DNA of 64,000 nucleotides, taken from contig NC_064234.1 in assembly GCF_023101765.2 (NCBI RefSeq), forward strand, positions 6,386,001 through 6,450,000, written 5' to 3'. The position numbers and the translations under genes are program-made. The DNA comes from Spodoptera frugiperda. Lineage: Eukaryota; Arthropoda; Insecta; Lepidoptera; Noctuidae. The notes below the pieces were generated by a model that was given only the letters and a program-made list of their open reading frames with translations, was not told the DNA's origin and searched no databases. Below, piece by piece: positions 1 to 13,083 of the stretch (position 1 is its first letter; every line of letters starts with the position of its first letter).

Positions 1-1796
1 TATAAAATGGTCGGTCAACCGCATCTGGTAATAAAGGAAATTACCTCTTCTGTAAATGAGAAGATGTGTTTGAGAGATTAAAGATCAGTTTACTGCCTCA
101 GTGGTAGATATATACAAAATGAAAACTACTACATCGTAATCAATGTTTTGGCTAATCCCGCATGGTTAAATACTTTGCCTAAATGAGACAGAATTTCCCA
201 ACCACCGCTCCCCTTAGAAACAAGAAAAACTTTATGTTCGTGGTAGTAAATTCGCGAAGGAAAAAAAGTTCACAAATAATTGACATTCTAGAAACAGAAA
301 TAAATAAACCCTTTTCAATCATTCTCAAAGGATTTATTTACATCATGCTTAGCTTAGTCGTGCATCATTCAGTCGTTTAAAATCACAAATTGTGATTTAT
401 GAGTTTATGTAATCGAAAATAGCCATAAGTCAAAAATAATATTATTGAGTTTATGCTTTCTGAGATATATTTTTGTCACGAATACATTTAAGCTGGCAGA
501 TATTGGAAGTTATTTATCTGCAGTAAAAATATGCTTTAAACAATGAAATGTAATAAAACAATTTTCCTAACGTTTCTGTTTGAGACGAACTAATTTATTA
601 GCGCTAGTTATCCTGTGTAGTACAATTTAAAAATAAGCTACTATTTAACACAATACATTTGTTTTAAGTTAGAACTTATAGAATGATATTTGGCTTTTTG
701 ATATTTCCAGGTAAGGATCTGGTGCATGTTTTTTTTTTGTCATTTGGCGCACCATATTTTGTCTTCGCGGACCACCGGTTGGAAACCAGTAATGTAAATA
801 CTGTGTCAATCACATTTTTTTCCGAAAACTTCCATAAAAGAAAAAAGCAAATATTGGTCATAGCAAGTATACCGAGAGCCATATAAAAAATAATATGTTA
901 ATACCTCATTAATCAAGATAACTGCCTAAGATTGCTAAGTTCCGTCGTATACGGTTCTTGGAACCTCATTTGTTTTATGTTAGCAAGCAATATTTTATTT
1001 ATTCATGAGAACGTAATTGCGTTGTGGAAGAACACTCCAGAATGTACTACAATAATGTTATTTTGTGATAAATATTTGGATCGCTTTTCTTCCTATTTTT
1101 GAGTAATAAACAACTTTGTCGGTACTTTCGTTCATAATCTATCGATATATCTCATCATATTATGTCTATTTTAAATAAAAAAAATTGCCACACATATTGC
1201 ATAGAGAATAGATTACTAATGAACATGGTTACAATTAAAATGTCGTATAAAGCTTAATTGATATTCTAAAAATATTTGATGTGACAATGAATCTGCGTAT
1301 TTCTCATTAATCAATACAAACATACACACACAAATGTTCATTGTTTATTACGTACTTAGAAATAGACTAACCATAATATAAGAATCAATTAAACTTACCT
1401 ACAGTTTGTTATTAGGATTGAGTTTGAACCAATCACGTACTCTATATAGCCGTCTAATAAAGTTGCCACCGTGTAATGATTACTAAGAAAAAGACACAAT
1501 CAAACCAATAGCTGCCTTGATTAAACCAAGAAATAAAACCAATTTAACTGCAGAGGTACCTAATTGAAAAACGTTGAACCTGAATTATTTGTCTGCACTC
1601 CTGAATTAGGAGCCAATTGCTGCGCTTGTATTATCGCCATCCTTGAATTTATTTAATGACAATTTGCCACTATCGAGATACACCAGTGTTCTGGAATAAA
1701 CACAAATTCTCTCAAAACTTAAGCTCACCTGTTTGTGATCACAATTGTGTCTGTGTAAATAGAAAAGAAAGTTCAATAAAATATTTTGTTATTTCT

Positions 1797-1876
1797 CGTG
1801 GGCGAACCATGCTTCAGCTCGAATGGGATGGTTTTACCGCAGTGATAGTACGGCCTCGCAGAGAACCTGTGAAAAT
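1797..1876 (-). repeat. Decayed fragment of interspersed repeat family B
   Basis: Read on the minus strand, the segment resembles the 57.78-57.86 kb copy: a stretch reading like GGTTTTCTGTGAGGCCGTGG followed by the 'AGCC..CCATTCG..CGAAGCATGG' block. Divergence is obvious, so this is an old copy. The family is common in moth genomes in my recollection, but I cannot name its class from this fragment. Confidence 0.5.
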
Positions 1877-3575
1877 AAATGCTTAGGTACGTTGAAATTC
1901 GCAGCGAGAGGTTTTAAGAAAGCACAAAATCCAAGTTACCATAAATCACATCAAAATTTCGAAGTTTAAGTATATCATGCTATTAGAGATTGCAGAAATA
2001 TTGAACTTAAGAAGACGAATCGTTTTCCTTCATTTAGGATTTTTATTTCATACGTTTTATACGTTTGCTATTTTTCAGTTATTAAACCGTCGAAATTGCG
2101 TAGTTTGCACTGTCATAATTTTTTTATTATGTGCCTGTGGTCTGAACATTTGAGGACAAACATTATTATAGCTATAAAGTTCAAGCAAACAAATTGGTGT
2201 TTGTGGTGTGGTTGCGAACTTCGTCGTGCGGTCATGATAGGTTAGTATTAGAATTGTTGTATTGGCGACGAATGCTTTGCTTTTCGTTTTAATATTTGCA
2301 TCATTTTGAGTTATAATAATGTAGATTATTACCGTATTACTTTATTTATTCTGAAAATGTAGTTGATACGTACAGATTTAATTTAATGCATAAATGTAAA
2401 TCCCTTCATATTTCAATATAGCATTGGTAAAATCTTTTAGTACACCCGCGTATAAAAATACTTCTTTATTTTCGGTAACAGATTACTTATTATACATGTA
2501 TGTTGATAAGTTGATGATATACAACCACATACCTATACTTATCGTGTAGAGATTAGGTACCTACACGCTTTATATAATTAAATTAATACACTATGCAGAT
2601 GTGCTTAGTGAAGTTTCACAGTACTATGTTATTGGGAAAGCCTTGAAACGTTAATTACATTTGGTCGCCCACTTGGTCGTCAGAATTAATTTAATCAGAT
2701 TTATTGAAGTCGTTTGCGTGGAAATTTAAGCTGGAAAGTAGATAAAACACCGAATTAAGGGACGTATCTGTTGATAAAATACGGCTACACATGGGAAATG
2801 TCGCGTAAAAGCAGCGAATCCAGATTAGTTTTTGTAATTTACTGATTAGGTAAATGTTTGCCGGAAAATTTGTCGGCGACCGTGCTCTACGGGACTGGAG
2901 GACGCTTTGAGGGAGTAATTGAGTTGGGTATACTGTCAAACCGAAATATCACCTCGTTTCTGTTTATTAATGGACTGGAACTGGAGCCTAATGCAGGTTT
3001 AGAGAAACTGTTTTATGTGTAACGGCATTTTCGTGCACCTTATTTTGATGCAGCAGATGAATAAAAACTACATTGCAGTTTGTGGTACCATAAATTGAAT
3101 GATTTAATGATTTCTACTATTACTCCCGCATATAATATTATCATTCCAGAATGCTGAAGTTTAAGGATGTTTTTTCTTTTGTTGCTTATTGTGACGACCG
3201 AGTATAGTCGAATATGTGAACAACACAACTGTTGCAATAGAAAAGTTACAAGCGTAACATAAAAGTGTCACAATTTTTCCAAACTCGTGTTTCTTTGATG
3301 AAAAGATTTTGTATCGGGCTCAAATAGTACCCACTATTTAACTTTAGCGTGTGAGAAGCGATATTAATGTAGCTAAACTTTCTCTGCCTGAACTAGTTGA
3401 GAGAATTATAGTTTTGCTGATATTTAAGCAATAATAAATGTGAGACGAAAAACTTCATCCAAAGTTGTGTGGAAGTTTCACTTGTGCCGTTTAATAATGC
3501 TTCACATTATTGTAGCATCGGTTTCATACGCGAAAATATATAAATGTTCTATATCAATTTTAATCCCCAAAACAC

Positions 3576-3780
3576 ATTGAGCATTAATCACTACGCTTGC
3601 TCAATGCGGGTTGGCGATTTCAGACTTATAATTAGAAATTACTGGTTGCCCTCACGATGTTTTCCTTCAACGTTTTTCAGTAATGGAACTGAATGAAAAT
3701 GAAAACTCGGAAAAAGACACATTACTTATCGTTAGTATAGTACCCGTCTTAAGCCTCCGGGCCAACATCACATTCACCAC
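3576..3780 (+). repeat. Interspersed repeat family C copy
   Basis: The segment contains the family signature 'TTGAGCATTAATCAC.ACGCTTGCTCAATGCGGGTTGGCGATTTC', split around 3578-3627, and ends with 'CCTCCGGGCCA.CA.CAC' near 3757. Copies of the same signature occur at 33045 (reverse), 48346 (reverse), 49596 and 58486. It has no coding capacity. It is probably the 3' end of a non-autonomous or truncated retroelement; class not determined. Confidence 0.6.
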
Positions 3781-4254
3781 AAATTAATTGAAGTCTTATT
3801 TAATGATTTCAAGTAACAATACTTATTTATTTAACAGATTCACAGTAATATGAACGTAGCTGCAACTCCTGAACAACATAAATAATTGCCTCAATTTGTC
3901 AGACGCCCGCAAGCATACAGATCCATTATTTTCCTTGTTAAGTTGAATTTCCAAGAAATTAAACACTTGGTTTAAAATGAGGCAAAACACATTAATTTCT
4001 TATTTTACTGTTTTTTTAAACATGTGTAGTTTATTTGCCTACTGAAAAGTAAACAGAAGTTTTGTATTCAATCAGTTTTATAATTGCAAAACGTTTGAAT
4101 TTGAACTCTAACCGTATAAATTTAGAATATAAATTCCGACATTTTATTCAACATGCATGCAAGAGACGGCCTTAAGATCCTCATACAACAATAAATCTTT
4201 CATAAGTCAGTCGCATACTTACATTATTTGTACGTCAGAATGGTTCTATAAATT

Positions 4255-4320
4255 GCATTCGTGTCTACGTGCTACGAGCACGCTACGAGCGGCTACGGTG
4301 CTACGCGGCTACGCCACACA
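4255..4320. repeat. GC-rich CTACG-rich imperfect repeat
   Basis: The short block repeats variants of GCTACGAGC/GGCTACG about seven times in otherwise AT-rich DNA. A related 'GTAGCGCTGCG' palindromic block occurs at 21786. It may be the core of a degenerate inverted-repeat element. Confidence 0.35.
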
Positions 4321-6414
4321 CACTCATGTAATTGATTTGAACACAATCACTGTCAGCCTGTCACCGCAAAACTGAAATATAAAACTGATGAAAATGTATT
4401 ATACATGTAAATATGAAATTATTCCGTAGAAACGCTGTCATACTGATTTATATGAACATATTTATTAGCTTATCATTTTGCGATTGCATTACATTATTCG
4501 CAGTTGGTAGTGCTAAAGTTGTTGCGTAAATAATGTAATGTGATTTCGAAAATACTTGCCGTCTGGCATACTATACTATATTGTACTATTATCTTTTCAA
4601 CTAAGTATATATATACTTATCTCATTGTCGAATAACGATACGAAACGATTCACATATTCGCACAAATTCATCACAAACACTAAAAAAAAACAAGATTTGT
4701 CCTCCTCTCAATCTCATACAATATGTAAAGTATCTTACCGAATAAGCCCTTTAGAGCCGAGTCCTTGCGGCTATTCTAGTACCCACAGAACAGTCACGCA
4801 CATGTTGAGAAATATATTTACATATAAACTTCCCTACGCGTATTTTGCGTGACAATATTTTTCCTGTACATCTTTATCCATGGGGCTTGAGAAAAAAAAT
4901 TGCCGCTATATACTTGTAAGTCGTGGTGACAGATTATGTATAGCCAGAGTTCATAGCGTGATACTGCTAACTGTGATGTACAGTCAGCCAAATTATTTGC
5001 TATCCAGGCCAGATTGATTTTGTACAGGCACAGTACTGTAGTGACGGCTAATTAAACTAATGTTTTTTAACAAAGTCATATCTTTTTTAAAAGTTGTTCA
5101 GCTCAATACTCAACCTATGGTTGCCGCTCTATTTCGAATGAATCTTAATTTTTGACCTGCTTATTAAATAACTTTATTGACTGTACTTTGTGCTCATGTC
5201 AGTTTAGCACAAACTGACACTATAAAAGCAAAGCGTTGTATCATCCATCTTGCTTAGTCAATGCATCGTGGATGCATTATCAAAGTCATTCAAAGCTTCC
5301 TGGAATATTAATGCCACACATTAAATGTAATGGTTTGTGTAATTATTATCAAGCTTTAATCATATTTAATAGGAATTGCTAATGTACTTAAGTACATGAA
5401 CAACTTAAATGAAATTTTGATATTAAGCTAACAGAAACTATCTGTGAACTTTAAACTCCTGTACCTAAATCCTAATAAATTAAAAACTGTTTACGAAAAC
5501 AGGGGAAAAAATGCTAAACTTCTCGTCGCATAGTGGTATGAAATATTTAGATAATAAATATAGTTTAATTAGTTTTTCAAAAGTTTGAAGCTAAACTGTA
5601 TAAATTTATCAAAGTTCAATTAGTCTCGTTTGTTATTTAGTGTGAAAATTCAGATATTTTAGAACCATTTTATCTTTTACATAAAAATAAATGTATCTAT
5701 AAGAGTTCACTATTCGTATATTGTAGTTGTAACGACAATAGCGTGACAAACAAACTAACATTCACATTACAAACGTTTTCACTGTAACACGTACAAAGCA
5801 TTGCAATTCAGACAATTTAAGCATTTGTAGTTATTATTTTTACGTGACTATTCTACCGCGGTTACACTGCGTACAGGGATGCACGTATCAAATATTATTT
5901 GCATACCAATGCCGTTTATTCGTAATATACTTATAAAAAATGTGTTCAATATTAAACGAAATAAAAACTAGTATTTAGTAAGTGGAAAGAAAAATCATAA
6001 ATTTTTTCCTTTCGTTATAATTCGAAAAGTTATTAAACTAAAATTCACGAAAAAATATAGTCATACAGAAATATTCTTAAAACAACGATACAAATATTTC
6101 GACATATCTTGATATGCCTAGCTACTAGTATCCAATATTTTCTCTTCATTGGCAATCAAGTAATCCACAGTTCCAATGGAGGTACCCAGACAAACTAGCA
6201 ATGTTCTGTAAGTGAATTTTCGTCTAAATTCCTTTGGGAATCAGAATCTTGCTTGTTCGTCGACAAAGGTAGATAGGTAATCTTACCCCACAACCAGATT
6301 TCACTGAGCTCTTGATTAAGTCAATTTATTCCGATAAGTCATTCAGATTCACACCTCTCAGCACCTGGTTTGTTTATTTTGGTACCTTTAAATAAATTAC
6401 TATGTATTATGCAA

Positions 6415-6500
6415 CTAGTTTCTGCTAGCGGCTTGGCCCATGTTACTGAAGGATACAAAATAGCCTATATGTTATTCCAGACCATAATTTACACCTTATC
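6415..6500 (-). mobile_element. Helitron-like 3' end fragment (minus strand)
   Basis: On the minus strand the segment ends ...GCCGCTAGCAGAAACTAG followed by T, the CTAG|T terminus expected for Helitrons. The preceding sequence is similar to the termini at 11688 and 57530. Only the 3' end is recognisable; the 5' TC end was not found. Confidence 0.4.
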
Positions 6501-8112
6501 CCGATCCCTTTAGCCATTAAGACGTGTTTCAGTAACGATTAACAAATGAACAAACTCCCAAACTTTCGTATTTGTAATGTTAGTAGAACTGTTTTGTTCT
6601 TAATTTTCAAAACAGCATCTTGCAGGCGACACATGTCTGCTCAATTAGAGTGAAGTTTAATTAAACGTGCTAGTGATCCACCCCGGAGTCACATGGGTGT
6701 ATTTACCAACTTTCCTTGTAAAAAGTTCTTTAATTATTTTTCTTTTGTATAAACCATGTCTTGTCTTGAAAAAGTCGAACAAAAATTCAATTTGGTTTCG
6801 TTCGTAATTTATGGCCAATTTTATCCTAAGGAATAAAGTTGTTTATTTTTAGAAAAAAAACACTATTTTACTGCCAACGTATATCTAATATCTATGTATA
6901 TAAATCGGTATTATTTGGAACACACAATTAGTAAATCAGACAGTCATGTTGTGAATTTACGAATAACAAATAAAATTGATGCTGTTTTGTTTTAAAAGTT
7001 TTTTGCACATCATGACAATTATTAGTTAGTGCTACATTGTAGCCAGTTGTCAGGACTAGTGGCCATTTTGAGCCCTCTAAACTCGTGATATCTAGAACGT
7101 ACATCTACGTGAGATACAACGTGTTTTCTATTATATCTTATGACAAGAGGTTAAAGACTTATTTGGTAACAATGCTGTAGTAATAATAATTATACCTTTT
7201 CATATATTTCAATATTGACTGATGATCGATTTATTGCTAGAATTTCAGTCAAACCTTGTAAAATTCATCCATATTAGTATACTTGTCCAATAAGTATCAG
7301 ATATCAAATTATTAATTAATATATGTCATGTTATATCTACCTTGAAAATAGACGTCTTCAGATATATTATTGAACATTTGAACACGCCAGATCAAACAAA
7401 CCCTTTTGACCTTACTACATTGTTATAATAGTTTAGTTTGATCTCCTGTCTACAACAGAAGACGAGATTTTCATTAATCAAGATGAAACTTGACATTTAC
7501 AGATACAAACCTAGAACTTATTTCATCTGGAGATAGACATAGCTATTATCTTGTAGAGAATTTATCCAAATGCGGCTATATTTCGTCAATCGTCAGTCAC
7601 AATCCGTTCTTTTTCCGATTCTTAACGAGTATTTGGATTGACAGAATAATTATCGTAAATGGTAAACTGTTACTAAGATCAAAGTGATTGGACCAATCGA
7701 TCCCTCTCACACATTCTATTGGTGAATGACTGACGGCATAGTGGGCAGTGTGGGCAGTGGGTAAATTCACTTTGTCTTACCCACACTCATTTGGTTTTAC
7801 CCACAATGCAGAATTGAATGTACACTAATTAAAATTGGTTTTCTGCCACATTGTGTAAACATATTTCTTTAAATTATTAAATCAGGAAGTGTAATTTAAT
7901 AATCACTGTTATATAATTTGGGGAATGAAAATAAAAGCTTGTTATTAAACAGCCACAATTCCTCACGCTAACTGACCATTAGTGGTTCGCTTATTAAATC
8001 TGAATGTGAAACTTGGCTTTTAATGTGACATAGCTGGATTTGTATGTGTAAGTATGCGGTCACAAGCTGTTGATATAATTAAAACTTTGTCCATTTAAAT
8101 ATATTTTCTATA

Positions 8113-8165
8113 CTAGCTGATACACGCACCTTCACTCGCGTGGAACTTACGAAATAAAATATTTT
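8113..8165 (-). mobile_element. Helitron-like 3' end fragment (minus strand)
   Basis: On the minus strand the sequence reads CCACGCGAGTGAAGGTGCG, then a short spacer, then CTAG followed by T. A GC-rich short stem preceding CTAG at an A/T junction fits the 3' terminus of lepidopteran Helitron families. The body of the element is not recognisable. Confidence 0.4.
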
Positions 8166-9707
8166 ACTAAAATAAACGTAGTCTAGGTTACTCCTGTCTA
8201 TCTGCTAGTAAAAGCACCATCAACATCGCTCCAGCCATTTCAGAGCTTGTAAAAAATGTAATTTTGTTGTATGTGGTCGTATTTTGATTATTGAAACCAT
8301 TGGCGCTGCGTGGTAAAGAAAACTGTGAAATATGATATTAAAGGTTACCATTAACTTATTAATATTATTTAATATATATCCCGTAGCTTTTAAGTTCTTC
8401 TAGCATTTCTTACTAAATTAATATAGAGTCTCAGACAACCAATTAGTTCATTTTCGAATTTCTTGAAAGCGATTTTCTTGAAGACTTGGCACTCCAACAA
8501 ATAATCACGACAATTTACCTGAATACAATACAAAATGAAATGTCTAGTAATAATACCTAGAAATAATTTTGAGTTTCAAGTAGGTATTATTTTTATATGT
8601 CATATACAAAGACGTCTACAACCTATTGTGTTGTATTTTCTAGACAGATTTGTATATCTCTATCATTGAATTCATAGATGAAATATCTTAACTGGTATTC
8701 ATTCCAAGGTTTACTTCTGTTGTGATTGACAACGTTATTGTTCTTTGTTTTTGATCCAACGTTTACTGTAGGTACCTACTTGTACCATGTTGTGCTGGTT
8801 ATACAGTGTATAGACATATATTTTAACACAATTACTACCTTATTTTCGCAATCCAGAAGAAATTATTTATTATGTTTGTATATTTCAGTAATTGTCGTTG
8901 TAGGTGTTTGCTCAGGGTGCTTCTTCTTCATCGCTTCGCTCTTGAAACGCAAGGCAATTTCAATCCAATAATTACTTATTCAATATCCAAAACTCTACAA
9001 CCACAGTCGTAGCTGTTGAAACAGCATCCGGAGTACGAAATATAAAGCCAAACTCAATATTATTTAGTTCATTAATAATATCTACGCAATATGGATGCAA
9101 TGGGCTCTAGTGTTGCAACTCAAGAGTACAAAATTTCACAATATCAATGTCGATCGATCGGAATTGAATTCAAGAGTAAGCACGGTCCGAGTCAGTGATT
9201 TTACAAAATGTATCTGATTTTTAATATCTACGTAAGCTGTATATTTTTTCGGTTTCGAACCAGGTCAGTTACAATAATAAATACCTAAGTAACATTGTTC
9301 CTGGCAAGATTTATCTATTGTCTGACCTAATTTATACAATGCCACTGTTTTCTTCACTTCACTGATTTCGGAACTTGAATGGTTGAGAACAATAAAACAA
9401 ACACTTGGAAATTAATAGAAATAATCGGTTTAATATGACAATAATGGTGCGAACAATGAACACGTAGGTTTTACCTTAATATAACTTTGGTACATGTTTT
9501 GGTGACTAAGCAGTTAGGTACATTACATTAAGTTCGAGAAGAGCAGATCAGCATACATAAAAAAATATTACATAGGACTTAAAACTAATTATTTATAAAA
9601 ACTATATTCGACAATTCATTATATAAATTCGTTACTATTCATAAACAACACAATTGTCCACAGAGAAGTTCCATATAAATGCAATTATTCACAAAATTAA
9701 ACGATTA

Positions 9708-10006
9708 TTTATTTACATTTTTATATTAAATTATACATATCATTGGACCCTAAGTAAATCTACATTATTCCAGGCTAAAATGTATTACAATTAAACATTA
9801 CTTTTATGAATTATATTTACAGATAATTATTTGAAATAGTTTTTGCGTCGCGGCTCATATGACGCAAAAACTAATATACAAATTTATTTATATATCCTTA
9901 TGACTAGATTTGGCTTACAGTATTTACAGAACTAGTAACGTGACTACATAATTAGGATCATAATTACAATACATTAAATACACTAATTGCTATCAATATT
10001 TACGAA
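9708..10006 (-). promoter_or_regulatory. Putative 3' UTR and poly(A) signals of the myosuppressin receptor
   Basis: Immediately after the proposed receptor stop codon (minus strand, 10009-10007), two AATAAA hexamers lie at 9898-9893 and 9713-9708. The interval has no open frame and is AT-rich, as expected for an insect 3' UTR. It also contains a 13-bp stem-loop at 9837-9873. The true cleavage site cannot be fixed from sequence alone. Confidence 0.45.
9837..9873. repeat. 13-bp stem, 11-nt loop in putative 3' UTR
   Basis: TAGTTTTTGCGTC (9837-9849) is perfectly complementary to GACGCAAAAACTA (9861-9873), with an 11-nt GC-rich loop. It lies about 134-170 nt after the proposed receptor stop. It could be an RNA hairpin in the 3' UTR or the relic of a small inverted-repeat element. 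Confidence 0.6.
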
Positions 10007-10039
10007 TTAGACTGTCGAAGTTATAGAGAGCGATGGTAC
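10007..10039 (-). CDS. MsR: Myosuppressin receptor, proposed last coding exon
   Basis: On the minus strand an acceptor TTTTTTAATCTGTTCCAG precedes ten codons and TAA, giving the tail VPSLSITSTV. The exon opens in phase 0, which matches the phase at the end of the exon at 30007-30173. The resulting tail ends in S-T-V, which fits a class I PDZ-binding motif. It was chosen by signal and phase, not by homology, and it lies about 20 kb from the previous exon. The main alternative is read-through of the 30006 donor, which would end the protein after V-S-Q-C at an intronic TAG. Confidence 0.5.
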   Translation of the reverse strand, partial: VPSLSITSTV

Positions 10040-10149
10040 CTGGAACAGATTAAAAAATACATTGATTATTTTGATACAAGAAACAAAGAAATACGGAAAT
10101 TTTATTTGTAGCAAAGTGTAGATTTGCAATAGTTGCTTAATTTCCTATA

Positions 10150-10275
10150 TTGTCATGCAAAAAAAAACCGACGTAAAACAACGTGTGCGTTGTGTTTTGT
10201 TGTGTGTGTGAGGTTATCGGAGGCTCAATAACTCCACTTCCCAATCTTCCTAATCCCTGATTCCCTAACAACCCT
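10150..10275 (-). repeat. Interspersed repeat family B copy (minus strand)
   Basis: On the minus strand it reads '...AATTTAAGGGTTGTT..., GGGAATC..GGATT.GGAAG...' with 'AACCTCACACACACAAC' and 'ACGT...TTTTACGTCGGTTTTTTT', as in the 48.5 and 57.6 kb copies. It ends at a run of A on the plus strand near 10160. Class unknown. Confidence 0.5.
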
Positions 10276-10712
10276 TAAATTCCCAACACCCAAAAGGGCA
10301 ATACACTTGTAACGCCTCTGATGTTTCGGGTATCCATGGGTGATCCGTATGCTCACTTACCGGCTTATATCATAAAAAATGTATTTCAGCAACTGAAATG
10401 CTTTTTAAGATAATTTAAAAGCTGACTTTAAAAATGTTTGTGATTAATGTGGGACCATTTCCAGTCCAACCAGCTAGAAAGATAAAATCCACGCTTGATC
10501 ATTCAAAACAGTCGCCTTTGGGAAGCCTTTACTCGGTAAAGTTATGTTTCATATATATGAGTATAGTATGAGTATATAAAATTTTACAATATATATTTTA
10601 ACTTTTTTAGTATTTTTATCGTCATATAGCTATTCAAATTACATTTTAATGTTACCTAATTTATTAAGATGTGGTGTTAAACTTAAATAAATAAACAATT
10701 GAACGAGAACCA

Positions 10713-10832
10713 TGTAATAGGTTCACCCCCACATTGTAAGTAGGTGTACATTGTATAGTGGCGTTACGTGCCGTAATGTGCACCTCTGCCTACCGCTTCG
10801 GGAATAAAAGGGGTGACGTTGCATACACATAA
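10713..10832 (+). mobile_element. tRNA-derived SINE, 5'-truncated copy
   Basis: The segment carries the body and tail of the SINE seen at 12861 and 40241: 'ATGTAATAGGTTCACCCCC', then 'GGTGTACATTGTATAG.GGCGTTACGTG', then 'CACCTCTGCCTACC..TTCGGGAATAAAAGG'. The tRNA-like head is missing. AT-rich flanks (AAATAAATAAA-like on both sides) may be the target duplication. Confidence 0.75.
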
Positions 10833-11687
10833 ATAAATAAAAAATAATTAAAACGTTGCTTATTTCAGTAACTGTTCTTCGTAAAAAGCATAAATGAAGC
10901 ATTAATGCCGCTATACAGTTAAGTAGAAATATTAAATCTCTACTTCCGAAAGTATAATAAAAGGGGTAATGAATTGAATGCTTATTAACGTTATTATGAA
11001 AGACTGATTTACTTTATCTCCCTTCACTTTCCGTTTAGAAAAGCATCTAAGTATTTTATGCCGGTTTTTGTAAAGATAATGTATTTCTAATAAAAAGTAA
11101 ATATAGAAAAGGTTTTACCGACAAATTCTCTGGAGTTGCTAACCCTCCGGGAATTAAAGGAATTTATTTTATAATGTTTTCTTTGTATCTACATAAAATT
11201 CTTGTACAAAATTTAATATCTCTAAACTCAGCGAAGAAGGTAACGTATGAGTCAGCGAAGGAACAAATTTAAGAACATTGTTAGCCAGAATATTGTTTTA
11301 GAAGTCTAGTTTCGAAACAAGGTTAACTTGTGCAGGTAATATAGCCGTATTTTGTCTAAAATCTAGCTTCCAGGCGCGAGGCTGATGAAGCACTTTTCGT
11401 GTTTCGTGGAAATTTTAATATCCATCCTATATGAGTCTTGTCTGAAAACTTAAGTACTCGTATAGCATAGATGCTACTAAGACCTTATTATATATTCTTA
11501 TTCAAAGGGTAAAATAAATTGATATAATATGCTACTATGTACGTGCTGATAATCAAAGGTCGTAAACCTCGAGTTTATTAACTATCTTCAAACACTAAAA
11601 CCATGAAAGATACTGACTTTGACTAACCTTTTTTATGTCATGTTGAAAAAAAGGTTTTTAATTTTTTCAAAATCATATATGTTTCTA

Positions 11688-11785
11688 CTAGCTTCTGCCA
11701 GCGGCTCCACCCGCGTTCCCGTGGGGTAAAAAGTCCTATCATCTAAGTCAGATAATACTCTGTCTATATACCACATCACTTTCAA
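11688..11785 (-). mobile_element. Helitron-like 3' end fragment (minus strand)
   Basis: On the minus strand the segment reads CCCACGGGAACGCGGGTGG, then a spacer with GCCGCTGGCAGAAG, then CTAG followed by T. The same order is present on the plus strand at 57490-57530. The GC stem plus CTAG|T agrees with a Helitron 3' terminus. Confidence 0.5.
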
Positions 11786-12860
11786 ATATCTAAACAAAAA
11801 ACTGTGATCTCCAAATACAAAACCCATACTAGACAAGTACACTGACCTTTTTATGTCATCAAGAAGTTAGAAACATAAGATTATATTAATATAACATTTT
11901 CTATATAAAGATACACGAGGCATACGCCTTTTCAACGCCCAAATGATTGCCAATTATATTTATTCCTGTAATTGTAGGTGTTGTTTTACCACAAATCAGA
12001 ACGAAACCCATACTTTACTGAGTAGGTAGACAAATGGATCCTGTAATTGACTCGATGTATTAATAAACGCACCCACTAATATATGAGGTTTAAAAATATT
12101 AATAATAAGCTGATGTAGGTACTTAGGTAGCCATCGTTAAATAGATTTGCTAGTCATAATATTATTTCATATCTTTGTGATGTTAAAATGCAGTGTTTTC
12201 CAGTTTTGTATCAATTGTATTCTCTTTAATCATAATTTTATAATATACAGCAAACAATTATACAATGAACTTACGACTGGTGTCGGTTGTAGCTAAAAAC
12301 TAATCACAGATCTCCAGGCCAACCCTTCAACGCATCACTTACTTATTACATTTCATGACAGTGAGATATTTGGGAATATAATAATACTCCTTATTCTAAG
12401 ATAACTAATATTGATACATACATAAACACTAAGGCTTAAATGGTACTTTTACCAGAACTACACTACTAAACAAAATCAGTTAATGATAGTATCATTATTT
12501 TTAGATGTTTTGAGAAGGCTATTAATGGAAACAATTTATTTTTTAACAACCCTATCGTATTGGTGTTCTATTTTTGTCTTACAAAATCATCTCTTCATAT
12601 TTTTCCGTAATTTTTCAAGGAAATCAGTAGCATCTCAGTATCAAATCATCATCCGTCTTTGTCAGCGAAATATTATTTTACGAAAATTATATAAATAGAG
12701 TGAATTTTTCATCTTAACGCGCCAGTGATCGAGTAGCTTCGGTTGATACTGACACGCAGTCTAAATCAATGTCTCTCTTTCGTAAACAAGAAGCGAAATT
12801 AAACAACACACAATCTACCAAAGTTATTTGTATATTTAATTTGTTTAAATATCTTTTACA

Positions 12861-13083
12861 GACTGCCTCGTGGGTCGAGTGGTCGCGGGTTCGATTCCCG
12901 GGTCGGGTAAAGGCTAGGCTTAGGCTTTTTTCGGTCCAGTATATGGCAATAGGCTCACCCCCTATTACATGACACTTGTAACACAAATGGTGAAAAGTGG
13001 GTGTACATTGTATAGCGGCATTACGTGTCGTAATGAGCACCTCTGCCTACCCTTTCGGGAATAAAAGGCGTCACGTTATTGTT
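12861..13083 (+). mobile_element. tRNA-derived SINE with perfect 17-bp target duplication
   Basis: The head GACTGCCTCGTGGGTCGAGTGG (12861 on) contains an A-box-like stretch, and GGGTTCGATTCCC (about 12889-12901) is a B box, so the element descends from a tRNA and carries an internal RNA polymerase III promoter. The body and tail match the copies at 10713, 40241 and 48920. TTTAAATATCTTTTACA occurs on both sides (12844-12860 and 13084-13100), a perfect target-site duplication indicating a recent LINE-mobilised insertion. Part of the middle found in the 40241 copy is absent. It is not a functional tRNA gene: no cloverleaf can be formed. Confidence 0.9.

Larger units (their letters stand above)
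1..9400. other. AT-rich non-coding flank, no gene seen
   Basis: Both strands carry only short, compositionally random open frames of under about 100 codons. None has recognisable domains or splice-linked continuation. The stretch lies beyond the 3' end of the minus-strand receptor gene. Old repeat pieces inside it are listed separately at 1797, 3576, 4255, 6415 and 8113. A coding exon of another gene cannot be excluded without transcript data, but nothing here looks like one. Confidence 0.6.

Noticed and set aside
7735..7805. Repeated GGGCAGTG and TTACCCACA motifs as a possible regulatory site
   Set aside because: Only two to three short imperfect copies; not distinguishable from chance.
12861..12935. 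Possible tRNA gene (A- and B-box-like motifs)
   Set aside because: The motifs belong to the head of a SINE with a target duplication; the acceptor and anticodon arms do not fold.
12714..13040. 108-codon minus-strand frame and its plus-strand partner at 12769-12972
   Set aside because: Both run through the SINE and its flank, with no independent coding signal.
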